Assembly: GCA_964515175.1 (NCBI GenBank)
Contig: CAZEUR010000019.1
Location: 1 to 19,509, forward strand
Source of the DNA: CAIWGV01 sp964515175
GTDB lineage: Bacteria > Pseudomonadota > Alphaproteobacteria > UBA7879 > UBA5542
Length of the DNA: 19,509 bases
Direction of reading: 5' to 3'
Position 1 is the stretch's first letter; each line of letters opens with the position of its first letter. This document shows positions 12,562-19,509 of the stretch, piece by piece. A program made the position numbers and the translations under genes. The notes below the pieces were generated by a model that saw nothing but the letters and a program-made list of their open reading frames with translations, ran no database searches and was not told the DNA's origin.

Positions 12562-14160
12562 TTATTTTAGGATAGCCGCCTTTAAAAGAGCCTTTGTATA
12601 GCCATTCTTCGGATGATGAAAAATAGCTTTGGCTGTCCCCTCTTCCACAATTTTGCCTGACTTCATGACCATAACACGATCGCTGATGGCCTGAATAACC
12701 CTCAAGTCATGGCTGATAAAAAGATAGGAAGTCTTATATTTCCTCTGCAGATCCTTCAAGATTTCAATAATGTGCCCTTGAACCGATAGATCAAGGGCCG
12801 AGGTGGGTTCATCCAAAATAATAAGTTTTGGTTTTAAAATAAGAACACGCGCGATTGCAACACGCTGCCGCTGGCCACCTGAAAGCTCATGAGGATATCT
12901 ATTCAAAAGATCTGGGGACAGTTGAACATCTTGCAATGCTCTCCTAATGCGACGACCCTCATCAGCTTTATCTTTTGCCAATTTATGAACTTCTAGGCCC
13001 TCCCCCACAATCTCTTGGACCGTCATTTTGGGATTGAGAGAGCTAAAGGGATCTTGAAACACAAATTGAAGCTCGCGTCGCAAAAGTTTTAGATTTTTTC
13101 CGTGCAAATGATTCAAAGGTTGCCCCAAGAAGGAAACCTCCCCTTTAAAGTTTTGCAACCTTCCCAGAGCAAAGGCAAGACTGGATTTTCCAGAACCACT
13201 CTCTCCCACAAGCCCCAGCGTCTCTCCTTGCCGGATATGAAGACTCACGCCATTCACAGCCAAAAATTTCTCGACCTTGTCCCAAAAATTTTTCTTTTTC
13301 TTGGGAAAAGAAACCTCAATATCTTTAGCATCCAAAATTATTGAAGTTTCTTCCTTAGGCAGTGCTTCTTCTCCTTTTAATTCTGCAGCCAATAATTTTT
13401 TTGTATAGGCATGCTTGGGTTTTGTAAAAACACTTTTTGTTTCTCCTGACTCTACAACATGTCCTTTGTTCATCACCAAAACTCTATCCGTCATTTTACG
13501 AACAATGGTCAGATCATGACTGATAAGAAGCAACGCCATTCCTGTCTTTTTTTGAAGATCTTGCAAGAGGTTCAAAATTTGCGCTTGGATCGTTACATCT
13601 AAAGATGTGGTTGGTTCATCGGCGATTAAAAGATCTGGCTTATTGGCAATGGCCATGGCGATAACCACCCGCTGTCGCTCCCCTCCTGACAACTCATGAG
13701 GATAGGCGTTCATACGATTCTTAGCATCTCTCAATTGGACTGTCTCTAAAAGCACAACCCCTTCCTTCCGAGCCTCCAACGCCGAGAGGGGCCGATGAGT
13801 TAAAATTGCTTCCACAATCTGGTGGCCAATTGGATACAGGGGATTTAAAGAAGTCAGGGGATCTTGGAAAATCATGCCAATGGACGCCCCTCTCAAAGCC
13901 CGCAACTTCTGACCTGAGAGCTTTAAAACATCCTCCCCTTTAAAGATGATTTCTCCAGAAGAATGAAAAGCTTGGGGGTACGCCAAAAGCTTCATAAGAG
14001 AGAGAGCTGTGATAGATTTTCCTGACCCACTCTCCCCAACAAGCCCCAACGCTTCTCCTGGCATGATCCCAAAGCTCACCCGATCCACAACAGAGGGGCT
14101 ATCAGGGGCTCCGAACCCAATGCTGAGATCCTTCACTTGAAGAAGAGGCCTTACTTTCAC
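12562..14160 (-). CDS. yejF: Peptide ABC transporter ATP-binding protein YejF (two fused ATPase domains)
   Basis: A 532-residue cytoplasmic ATPase that powers the YejABEF importer. Two complete ABC domains are fused: domain 1 has Walker A GESGSGKS (42-49), signature LSGGE (157-161) and Walker B LLIADE (177-182); domain 2 has GESGSGKS (319-326), LSGGQ (426-430) and LIILDE (446-451). Each has its switch histidine in ISHDL. The fusion and length are those of YejF in E. coli, where single-domain Opp/Dpp ATPases are separate proteins. Its start overlaps the yejE stop by 4 bases. All catalytic residues appear intact. Confidence 0.95.
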   Translation of the reverse strand: MKVRPLLQVKDLSIGFGAPDSPSVVDRVSFGIMPGEALGLVGESGSGKSITALSLMKLLAYPQAFHSSGEIIFKGEDVLKLSGQKLRALRGASIGMIFQDPLTSLNPLYPIGHQIVEAILTHRPLSALEARKEGVVLLETVQLRDAKNRMNAYPHELSGGERQRVVIAMAIANKPDLLIADEPTTSLDVTIQAQILNLLQDLQKKTGMALLLISHDLTIVRKMTDRVLVMNKGHVVESGETKSVFTKPKHAYTKKLLAAELKGEEALPKEETSIILDAKDIEVSFPKKKKNFWDKVEKFLAVNGVSLHIRQGETLGLVGESGSGKSSLAFALGRLQNFKGEVSFLGQPLNHLHGKNLKLLRRELQFVFQDPFSSLNPKMTVQEIVGEGLEVHKLAKDKADEGRRIRRALQDVQLSPDLLNRYPHELSGGQRQRVAIARVLILKPKLIILDEPTSALDLSVQGHIIEILKDLQRKYKTSYLFISHDLRVIQAISDRVMVMKSGKIVEEGTAKAIFHHPKNGYTKALLKAAILK

Positions 14161-15188
14161 AGAAGTGTATCTCCACTCATTTGATTGGGCCTAAAGACTT
14201 CCCGAATGCCTTCTCCAATAAAAACAAGAGAGCTCAAAAGGACCGAAAGCGTTATAAAGCTTGAAATACCAATCCAGGGTGCCGAGAGATTATTTTTCCC
14301 CTGATGTAAAATTTCCCCTAAAGAAGGTGATCCGGCCGGCAGCCCAAATCCAAGAAAATCTAGGGTAGACAACAAACTAATGGCTGTTATCAAAACAAAG
14401 GGCAAAAGAGTCAAGGGAGCCGATATGATATTAGGCAAAATATGCCTTAAAATAATGGAAGTGGACCCAATTCCTAAAGATTTTGCAGCACGCACATAAT
14501 CAAAATTTCGGGCACGCAGAAATTCAGCGCGCACAATGGGCACAATCATCATCCATTTAAAAAGCCCCATAAGGAACAAAAGAGACCAAAAACCAGGTTC
14601 CATAAGACTCGACAAAGTGATCAGCAAAAAGAGGATAGGAAGTCCCGCCCAAATTTCCGTAAATCTTTGAAGAATCAAATCCACATACCCTCCAAAGTAC
14701 CCCTGAATTGCCCCCATAAAAAAGCCAATCACGGCGCTGAGCATCATAACGGAAAGCCCAAATAAAATAGAGAACCGACACCCATAAATAAGACGCGCCA
14801 AAAGGTCCCTCCCCTGATCATCCGTTCCTAGCCAATTTTCAGCAGACGGGGGCGCTGGCACCGATCTTGTCAACTCATAATTAACCGTATCATATCCATA
14901 GGGAATAAGCGGCCACAGGATCCATCCCTCTTTCTCAATAAGTTTTTTCACAAAAAGATCCCGATAATTCGCTTCTGTTTCAAAGGATCCTCCAAAATCA
15001 CGTTCTGGATATTGTTTGAAAACCGGAAAATAACAATGCTTCTTGTAATAAACAAACAGGGGTTTGTCATTAGCGATAAACTCGGCGCCCATGGAAATAA
15101 AAAATAAAATCAAAAAACAAACGAGAGATATAACGCTTCTTTTTCTTTTTGAAAACCTTTCAAACTTTTGGGAGTCAAAAAACCTCAT
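14157..15188 (-). CDS. yejE: Peptide ABC transporter permease YejE
   Basis: A 343-residue inner-membrane permease of the OppC/DppC class. After the first membrane helix (about 18-38), it carries the long periplasmic insert that sets YejE apart from OppC (YYKKHCYFPVFKQYPERDFG and onward), then WLGTDDQGRDLLARLIYGCR (119-138), five further membrane helices, and the EAA loop (around YVRAAKSLGIGSTSIILRHI) that docks onto the ATPase. It overlaps yejB upstream and yejF downstream by 4 bases each, so the three are translationally coupled. Confidence 0.95.
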   Translation of the reverse strand: MRFFDSQKFERFSKRKRSVISLVCFLILFFISMGAEFIANDKPLFVYYKKHCYFPVFKQYPERDFGGSFETEANYRDLFVKKLIEKEGWILWPLIPYGYDTVNYELTRSVPAPPSAENWLGTDDQGRDLLARLIYGCRFSILFGLSVMMLSAVIGFFMGAIQGYFGGYVDLILQRFTEIWAGLPILFLLITLSSLMEPGFWSLLFLMGLFKWMMIVPIVRAEFLRARNFDYVRAAKSLGIGSTSIILRHILPNIISAPLTLLPFVLITAISLLSTLDFLGFGLPAGSPSLGEILHQGKNNLSAPWIGISSFITLSVLLSSLVFIGEGIREVFRPNQMSGDTLL

Positions 15189-16261
15189 GAAAGTTTCTCT
15201 CCCTCAAATGTGATTCGAGGATCCACAAATCGGTAAAGAAGGTCCCCTATTAAGTGCAACAATAGACTTAGCAGAGTAAAGATATAAAGACTTCCAAACA
15301 TGACGGGATAATCCCGATTCATGGCGGCTTCAAACCCTAAGAGCCCTAACCCATCTAGAGAAAAAATTACCTCAATTAGCAAATTGCTCGTAAAGAAAAT
15401 ACTTACAAAGGCTCCAGGAAATCTTGAGATTAAGGGAAGCATGGCATTCCTAAAAATATGTTTGTATAAAATTTCTTTGCCATTAAGGCCTTTTGCCCGA
15501 GCGGTGGTCACGTAAGGTTTATGAATTTCTTCCATAAACGAGTTTTTCGTAATGAGCGTAACGCCCGCAATTCCGCTGATCACCACAGAAAAAATAGGTA
15601 GTGTTATGTGCCAAAGATAGTCTCCCACCCTACCCAAGAAGGAGTAGGCATCTATATCATCCGAAAATAGACCTCTCAAAGGAAAAAGATCACAATAGCT
15701 CCCCCCCGCAAAAAAGATAATCAACAAAAGAGAGAACACAAAACTTGGGATGGCATAAGCGCCCACCACAATAGCACTTGTTATAAGATCAAACTTTGAT
15801 CCATCTCGAACGGCTTTCCAGATACCCAAAGGGACTCCCAATAAATAAATGAGCAACGTTGACCATAATCCTAGAGAGAGCGATACAGGGAGTTTAGAAA
15901 TAATGAGATCCCACACCTTGGTTTCCCGGAAATAGCTTTCTCCAAAATCAAAGGTCATATAATTTTTGATCATAATCCAAAATCTTGTGGCAATGGGTTG
16001 ATCAAAGCCATATTGTTTTTCAAGCTGCTCGATGAACTCCGGAGGCAACCCTCGTGCCCCTTGATATTTTGAAAAAACCTCAGAGTGTTCAGAAGACAGT
16101 ATCTCTGACATTCCCTCGTCGGCAGACATTCCCCGAGCTTTGGCAATCATTTGTTCAATGGGCCCACCGGGCGTTATTTGCACGATTAAAAAATTAATAA
16201 GGAGAACACCAAACAAGGTGGGAAAAATCAGCAGAAAACGGCGAAAAATGTAAGAAATCAT
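15185..16261 (-). CDS. yejB: Peptide ABC transporter permease YejB
   Basis: A 358-residue inner-membrane permease of the OppB/DppB class, partner of YejE. The N-terminus MISYIFRRFLLIFPTLFGVL starts the first helix, followed by QITPGGPIEQ. A long periplasmic stretch of about 70 residues (35-105) is typical of YejB, and the EAA loop is at about 250-276 (YVTTARAKGLNGKEILYKHI). Six membrane segments are expected. It begins 9 bases after the yejA stop. Confidence 0.95.
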   Translation of the reverse strand: MISYIFRRFLLIFPTLFGVLLINFLIVQITPGGPIEQMIAKARGMSADEGMSEILSSEHSEVFSKYQGARGLPPEFIEQLEKQYGFDQPIATRFWIMIKNYMTFDFGESYFRETKVWDLIISKLPVSLSLGLWSTLLIYLLGVPLGIWKAVRDGSKFDLITSAIVVGAYAIPSFVFSLLLIIFFAGGSYCDLFPLRGLFSDDIDAYSFLGRVGDYLWHITLPIFSVVISGIAGVTLITKNSFMEEIHKPYVTTARAKGLNGKEILYKHIFRNAMLPLISRFPGAFVSIFFTSNLLIEVIFSLDGLGLLGFEAAMNRDYPVMFGSLYIFTLLSLLLHLIGDLLYRFVDPRITFEGEKLS

Positions 16262-16270
16262 GAGGAGACT

Positions 16271-18046
16271 CTATTTCTTCCACCACGTATCCACACTAAA
16301 GAGACTGGCAGGTTTGTTTAAACTCTTAACTTTATTCCAGAAAGAAACATAATTATTTTCTGGAGCCCATCCAGGGACTAAATAATATTGAGCGCTTATA
16401 ACACGATCCAATAAGGATGTATATATCTTAAGGGTTGAAATTGTTGTACTTTCTACAATTTTTTTCACCAAATCATCCACCACCTTATTTTCAGCTCCTG
16501 CCAAATTTAAAGTCCCCGGCACCATGGCTTCTTCTGAAGACCAAAAATCTTGCTGCTCAATACCTGGAATATAAACAGGGGGGTGATAGTTCAGGATCAA
16601 GTCAAAATCAAATTCATTAAACCGTTCATAGTAGGCACTTAATGGAAGAACAAGAACATGGGCTGTAATTCCAACTTCTGCCAAATTTTTCACAAAGTTC
16701 TCAACCAATTTTCTCTGCCCTGCAGAGGCCAAAACGATATCTAAAGAAAAGGGCTCTTTTTGCCGTTTGTGTTTCAGTTTTCCGTCTTTCAAAATCCATC
16801 CTGCTTCTTTTAAAAGCCCCATAGCCTCATCTTTATTTGCACGAGGCAGTCCCCTCGAATTCCCCTGAGTCAGAAAATTAGTTTTGGTAAAAATATCAGG
16901 GGGCAAAAGCGCCTTATCATATTTCTTGAGAAAAGCTACCTGTTCTTTAGTTAAAGGCCCTTCTGCTCCAAATCCTGTATCCATAAAGATGCTTTTATTG
17001 CGAGCATAGACCTTATAGAATTTTGCCTGATTGAGCCATTCGAAATTGAAGAGCAAATTAATCGCTCGTCTCACCTGCCAATCACTCAAGCAAGCGCGGC
17101 GTGTATTGATGAAAAAAGCATTTAATCCATGAGGAATCGGTTTCTTGAATGTTTTTTGCAGAACACGCCCCTCTTTAACGGCTTGAAAATTATAGTTTTC
17201 CACCCAATTTGCAATCCGGTCTTCCTTCCACCAATCAATCTCGCCCTTCTTAAAGGCTTCAAATCCAACCGCGGCGGTCGCAAAGTAGGCATACCGGATA
17301 GTATCAAAATTATGATGTCCTTTATTAACGGGAAGATTCTCGCCCCACCATTTCTTAACGCGCTCATAAACAATATCTCCACCCTTTGTAAAACTTTTAA
17401 CTTTATAAGGGCCACTCCCAAGAGGAGGTTTTTTACCTTCTGAGAATTTATACCTGTCATAGTAAGCCTTTGATAGAATTGGCAATTTTCCAATCAAAAA
17501 TGTTAAGTTGCGAGAGGGTTTATGAAAAACAAATCGAATAGATCGATCGCTTAATGTTTTTGTTCCTTTCACCCCCTTATACCAAGACTGATAAATGGGA
17601 AAACCTTGGTTTTTCAAAGCTTCAAAAGAGAATTTGACATCTTGAGCAGTAATAGAGGACCCATCATGGAATTTAGCCTCTGAGTTGATATAAAAAACTA
17701 CTGATTTAAAATCTCCGGCAATTTCAACTTTTTCAGCCACATAAGGGTAGGCCACCTCCCCATTGTCAATGGGTGCTTTCATAAGCCGAGCAAAAACAAG
17801 ATCGGGCATTCCGTCCGGTGACACGCCCTTGATAATAAAGGGGTTAAAAGAATCAAACTGTCGAGAGGTATATAAATTGATATTCCCCCCTTTTGGGGCA
17901 TTAGGATTAGCATAGGAGAAACATGAGAAGTCCCGTTTATATTTAGGTTCTCCCAAACCTCGCATGGAAACATACCAATTGGGCAAAGGCGCTGCCACTG
18001 CCGAACAGATAGAAAAAAACACGAGGATATGAGCTATAAATTTAAT
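16271..18046 (-). CDS. yejA: Periplasmic oligopeptide-binding protein YejA (family 5), ATT start proposed
   Basis: Periplasmic substrate-binding protein of the YejABEF importer, which in E. coli takes up microcin C and in Salmonella and Brucella is linked to resistance to antimicrobial peptides. About 591 residues with the start used here. The mature part begins APLPNWYVSMRGLGEPKY and contains NPNAPKGGNINLY, LVFARLMKAP and the later family-5 segments SITAQDVKFSFEAL and PLGSGPYKVKSF. Start choice: the first in-frame GTG is at 18022 but has no ribosome site and would cut the signal peptide. An ideal AAGGAG (18058-18053) lies 6 bases before an in-frame ATT at 18046, giving MKFIAHILVFFSICSAVAA, a complete Sec signal peptide. 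ATT is a rare start codon, known from infC. The gene heads the yej operon and is divergent from kdsB. Confidence 0.9.
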   Translation of the reverse strand: MKFIAHILVFFSICSAVAAPLPNWYVSMRGLGEPKYKRDFSCFSYANPNAPKGGNINLYTSRQFDSFNPFIIKGVSPDGMPDLVFARLMKAPIDNGEVAYPYVAEKVEIAGDFKSVVFYINSEAKFHDGSSITAQDVKFSFEALKNQGFPIYQSWYKGVKGTKTLSDRSIRFVFHKPSRNLTFLIGKLPILSKAYYDRYKFSEGKKPPLGSGPYKVKSFTKGGDIVYERVKKWWGENLPVNKGHHNFDTIRYAYFATAAVGFEAFKKGEIDWWKEDRIANWVENYNFQAVKEGRVLQKTFKKPIPHGLNAFFINTRRACLSDWQVRRAINLLFNFEWLNQAKFYKVYARNKSIFMDTGFGAEGPLTKEQVAFLKKYDKALLPPDIFTKTNFLTQGNSRGLPRANKDEAMGLLKEAGWILKDGKLKHKRQKEPFSLDIVLASAGQRKLVENFVKNLAEVGITAHVLVLPLSAYYERFNEFDFDLILNYHPPVYIPGIEQQDFWSSEEAMVPGTLNLAGAENKVVDDLVKKIVESTTISTLKIYTSLLDRVISAQYYLVPGWAPENNYVSFWNKVKSLNKPASLFSVDTWWKK

Positions 18047-18169
18047 AATGAACTCCTTCCAATATGAATTCCTTTCACTATCTCATAGGATGCGAGAAAA
18101 ATCCACCCTTCCCCCAAACCAAATTATTTGCTACTCTCTATTTCGTATTTAAGCCAGGAAAGGAACTTT

Positions 18170-18901
18170 ATGTCATCTCACCCTATTATTCTCATCCCCA
18201 GTCGCCTAGCGGCCGTTCGCTTTCCCAATAAACCTCTTGCTTTGATCCATGGGAAACCTATGGTGCTCCACGTATGGGAACGCGCCATGAAAGCAAATGT
18301 TGGACCTGTGGTTGTGGCCTGTGGTGACCAAGAGATAAAAGATATCATTGAATCTGCGGGTGGCCGTGCGGTGATGACAAACCCAGATCTGGCCTCTGGA
18401 TCAGATCGCATCTATGAGGCTCTCTGCCACGTGGACCCTCAAGGTCATATAGACACCGTCATTAATCTTCAAGGAGATCTTCCAACCATCGAACCAGAAG
18501 ATATCCGAAAAGTCTTACTGCCTCTTGAGAATGCTAAATTTGACATTGCCACATTGGTAACCCCCGTGAGAGATGAAAGTGAAATCACCAATCGCAATGT
18601 GGTGAAAGCAATTGTGGGAGATATCCAAGATAACATTGGCCAAGCATTCTATTTCAGCCGCACAGGCGTTGCCTCTGCCGATAACACCTACTATCATCAT
18701 ATGGGTATCTATGCCTATCGGCGGAATGCTCTCAAAGAAATGGTGGGCCTCCCCCGCTCTCCACTTGAAAAACAAGAGTCTCTCGAACAACTCCGCGCCC
18801 TTGAGGCCGGCATGCTCTTTGGGGTGTGTGTGACTGATGCTATTTCACTTGGCGTTGATACGCCAGAAGATTTAAAGACAGCAGAGGGACTATTGCTTTA
18901 G
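18170..18901 (+). CDS. kdsB: 3-deoxy-manno-octulosonate cytidylyltransferase (CMP-Kdo synthetase)
   Basis: A 243-residue cytosolic enzyme that activates Kdo with CTP to CMP-Kdo for lipid A-core assembly. Family motifs: IILIPSRLAAVRFPNKPLAL near the start (nucleotide binding), VVVACGDQEI, GSDRIYEAL, VINLQGDLPTIEP with the metal-binding aspartate, HHMGIYAYRRNAL, LEKQESLEQLRALEAG, and the C-terminal GVDTPEDL. Length is typical (E. coli 248). The start is the ATG at 18170, preceded by AGGAAAGGAA; a TTG further upstream at 18128 would add 14 residues before the conserved start and lacks support. It shares a 123-base region with the divergent yejA. Confidence 0.97.
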   Translation: MSSHPIILIPSRLAAVRFPNKPLALIHGKPMVLHVWERAMKANVGPVVVACGDQEIKDIIESAGGRAVMTNPDLASGSDRIYEALCHVDPQGHIDTVINLQGDLPTIEPEDIRKVLLPLENAKFDIATLVTPVRDESEITNRNVVKAIVGDIQDNIGQAFYFSRTGVASADNTYYHHMGIYAYRRNALKEMVGLPRSPLEKQESLEQLRALEAGMLFGVCVTDAISLGVDTPEDLKTAEGLLL

Positions 18902-18975
18902 GCTCAAGTCGAAGTCCTCGCGTCACGCACACGTTATACAATTGTCCTTCACAGAGTCTAGGGCAATTTACCCAT

Positions 18976-19004
18976 AAAAACCCCACCCCTCTTCCGAGGG
19001 GTGG
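18976..19004 (-). terminator. Rho-independent terminator for minus-strand transcripts from the right
   Basis: CCACCCCTC (18983-18991) pairs perfectly with GAGGGGTGG (18996-19004) around a TTCC loop. On the minus strand the stem is followed by GG and then TTTTT (18980-18976). On the plus strand no T-run follows, so it serves leftward transcription; it may still weakly stop kdsB transcripts. Confidence 0.8.
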
Positions 19005-19043
19005 TCGCAATTTGGGATCTTAAAAAGAATTCAATGCCTATTG

Positions 19044-19121
19044 TTAGCTCGCAAATTTAGCCCTAGCTTCTTCAAAGACAGCCATCACAGCGGCGCTCAG
19101 CGCTTTCAAGATATGCAGCAT
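19044..19121 (-). CDS. Possible 25-residue peptide
   Basis: A short ORF beginning MLHILKALSAAVMAVFEEAR and ending in FAS: a hydrophobic/amphipathic helix followed by a charged end. It starts 9 bases after the stop of the 100-residue ORF on the same strand and ends about 40 bases before a strong terminator, so it would be the last gene of a short transcript. The ribosome site is weak (only GGA). An ORF this short can arise by chance. Confidence 0.25.
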   Translation of the reverse strand: MLHILKALSAAVMAVFEEARAKFAS

Positions 19122-19130
19122 CAGTTTCCG

Positions 19131-19433
19131 CTATGGACAGGACCTCCATGGGTCAAATCCCTGAGCTTTACACTGGTTTTTACAAGACTCCAGTAGCGCT
19201 GTATCAGAGCTTGCCCATTTTTCAACGATACTCTTCACACACTCTAAATCTGCAGGAGAGGTTCCCTTTGTAGAAAAGGACATACCAGCACCCGTGTACT
19301 GACCTGCCCCAGCACTTACTGCACTCTTTGTTACTTTCACATTGTCAGAGGGTAACTTCTCTATAGTGATTTTGAACCTCCGTACAGGCGCCCCCTGCAT
19401 CTCACCGAAATTAAAACCACCAAAAGGCTGCAT
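19131..19433 (-). CDS. Hypothetical 100-residue protein with cysteine-rich C-terminus, possibly exported
   Basis: Not recognised. From the ATG at 19433 the protein starts MQPFGGFNFGEM, has a plausible beta-rich middle (RRFKITIEKLPSDNVKV), a small-residue stretch GAGQYTGAGMSFSTKG, and a C-terminal helix with four cysteines (C64, C82, C86, C99). In-frame codons before the ATG read LVASDALGA, which resembles the end of a signal peptide, but an in-frame TAG at 19478-19476 blocks further extension. AGGAG precedes the ATG by three bases, which is close for a Shine-Dalgarno. So either a small cytosolic protein starts here, or this is the rest of an exported protein whose 5' end is broken. A terminator on the same strand supports transcription. 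Confidence 0.5.
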   Translation of the reverse strand: MQPFGGFNFGEMQGAPVRRFKITIEKLPSDNVKVTKSAVSAGAGQYTGAGMSFSTKGTSPADLECVKSIVEKWASSDTALLESCKNQCKAQGFDPWRSCP

Positions 19434-19509
19434 TGCTCCTAATGCATCAGAAGCAACTAGGTTCTGTGAACATTTCTACCTGAGCCAGATAAAAGTGGAA
19501 ACGAAGTGA

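Noticed and set aside
18128..18172. Upstream TTG start for kdsB adding 14 residues
   Set aside because: The ATG at 18170 has a strong ribosome site and gives the conserved family N-terminus; the extension has neither.
1..19509. CRISPR arrays, insertion-sequence transposases, rRNA genes or riboswitches
   Set aside because: I looked for regularly spaced repeats, transposase motifs and conserved RNA elements and saw none that could be supported.

Overview
The window looks like the chromosome of an alphaproteobacterium with moderate-to-low GC. A Holosporales-like or related host-associated lineage is my best guess, but no rRNA or other marker here settles it. The evidence is the gene content: infA-maf-yacG, a DUF2948 gene directly after murA, a small basic ORF overlapping the start of dcd, Kdo-type LPS synthesis (kdsB), a Ti-type TraD-like protein, and the full YejABEF peptide importer.

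Left part (1 to about 4350): an accessory region that reads as the end of an integrated element. It holds an AbiE-type (type IV) toxin-antitoxin operon on the minus strand, with the antitoxin gene abiEi overlapping the toxin gene abiEii by 4 bases. This operon is bracketed by two copies of an imperfect palindromic element of about 83 bases. Next come a TraD-like conjugal-transfer gene (minus), a 16-bp perfect palindrome, and a 538-residue protein of unknown function that appears to be an internal tandem duplication. The region ends at the 3' end of a tRNA-Lys(CTT) gene, with an 11-bp-phased direct repeat just outside the tRNA. Such an arrangement is expected where a tyrosine integrase has used the tRNA as attachment site, but no integrase gene is visible.

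Centre (4570 to 11278): core genes, mostly on the plus strand. infA, maf, yacG and an O-antigen-ligase-like membrane protein are packed closely, followed by accA. A lone FkbM-type methyltransferase lies on the minus strand. A tiny conserved-looking ORF, dcd, murA and a DUF2948 gene then follow on the plus strand. The FkbM gene and the dcd cluster appear to diverge from back-to-back promoters whose -35 boxes overlap.

Right part (11289 to 19509): on the minus strand, yejA-yejB-yejE-yejF (binding protein, two permeases, double ATPase; the last three junctions are a 9-base gap and two 4-base overlaps), followed 70 bases later by a gene for a large exported cysteine-rich/coiled-coil protein that I cannot assign. 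yejA appears to start at a rare ATT codon. Divergent from yejA is kdsB. At the right edge a small minus-strand unit is visible: a 100-residue cysteine-containing ORF, a possible 25-residue ORF, and a strong terminator hairpin.

The recurring theme of the core genes is the cell envelope: fatty acids (accA), peptidoglycan (murA), LPS (kdsB, O-antigen ligase, perhaps FkbM) and peptide uptake (Yej). The accessory part is a mobile-element end with a toxin-antitoxin module and an orphan protein.
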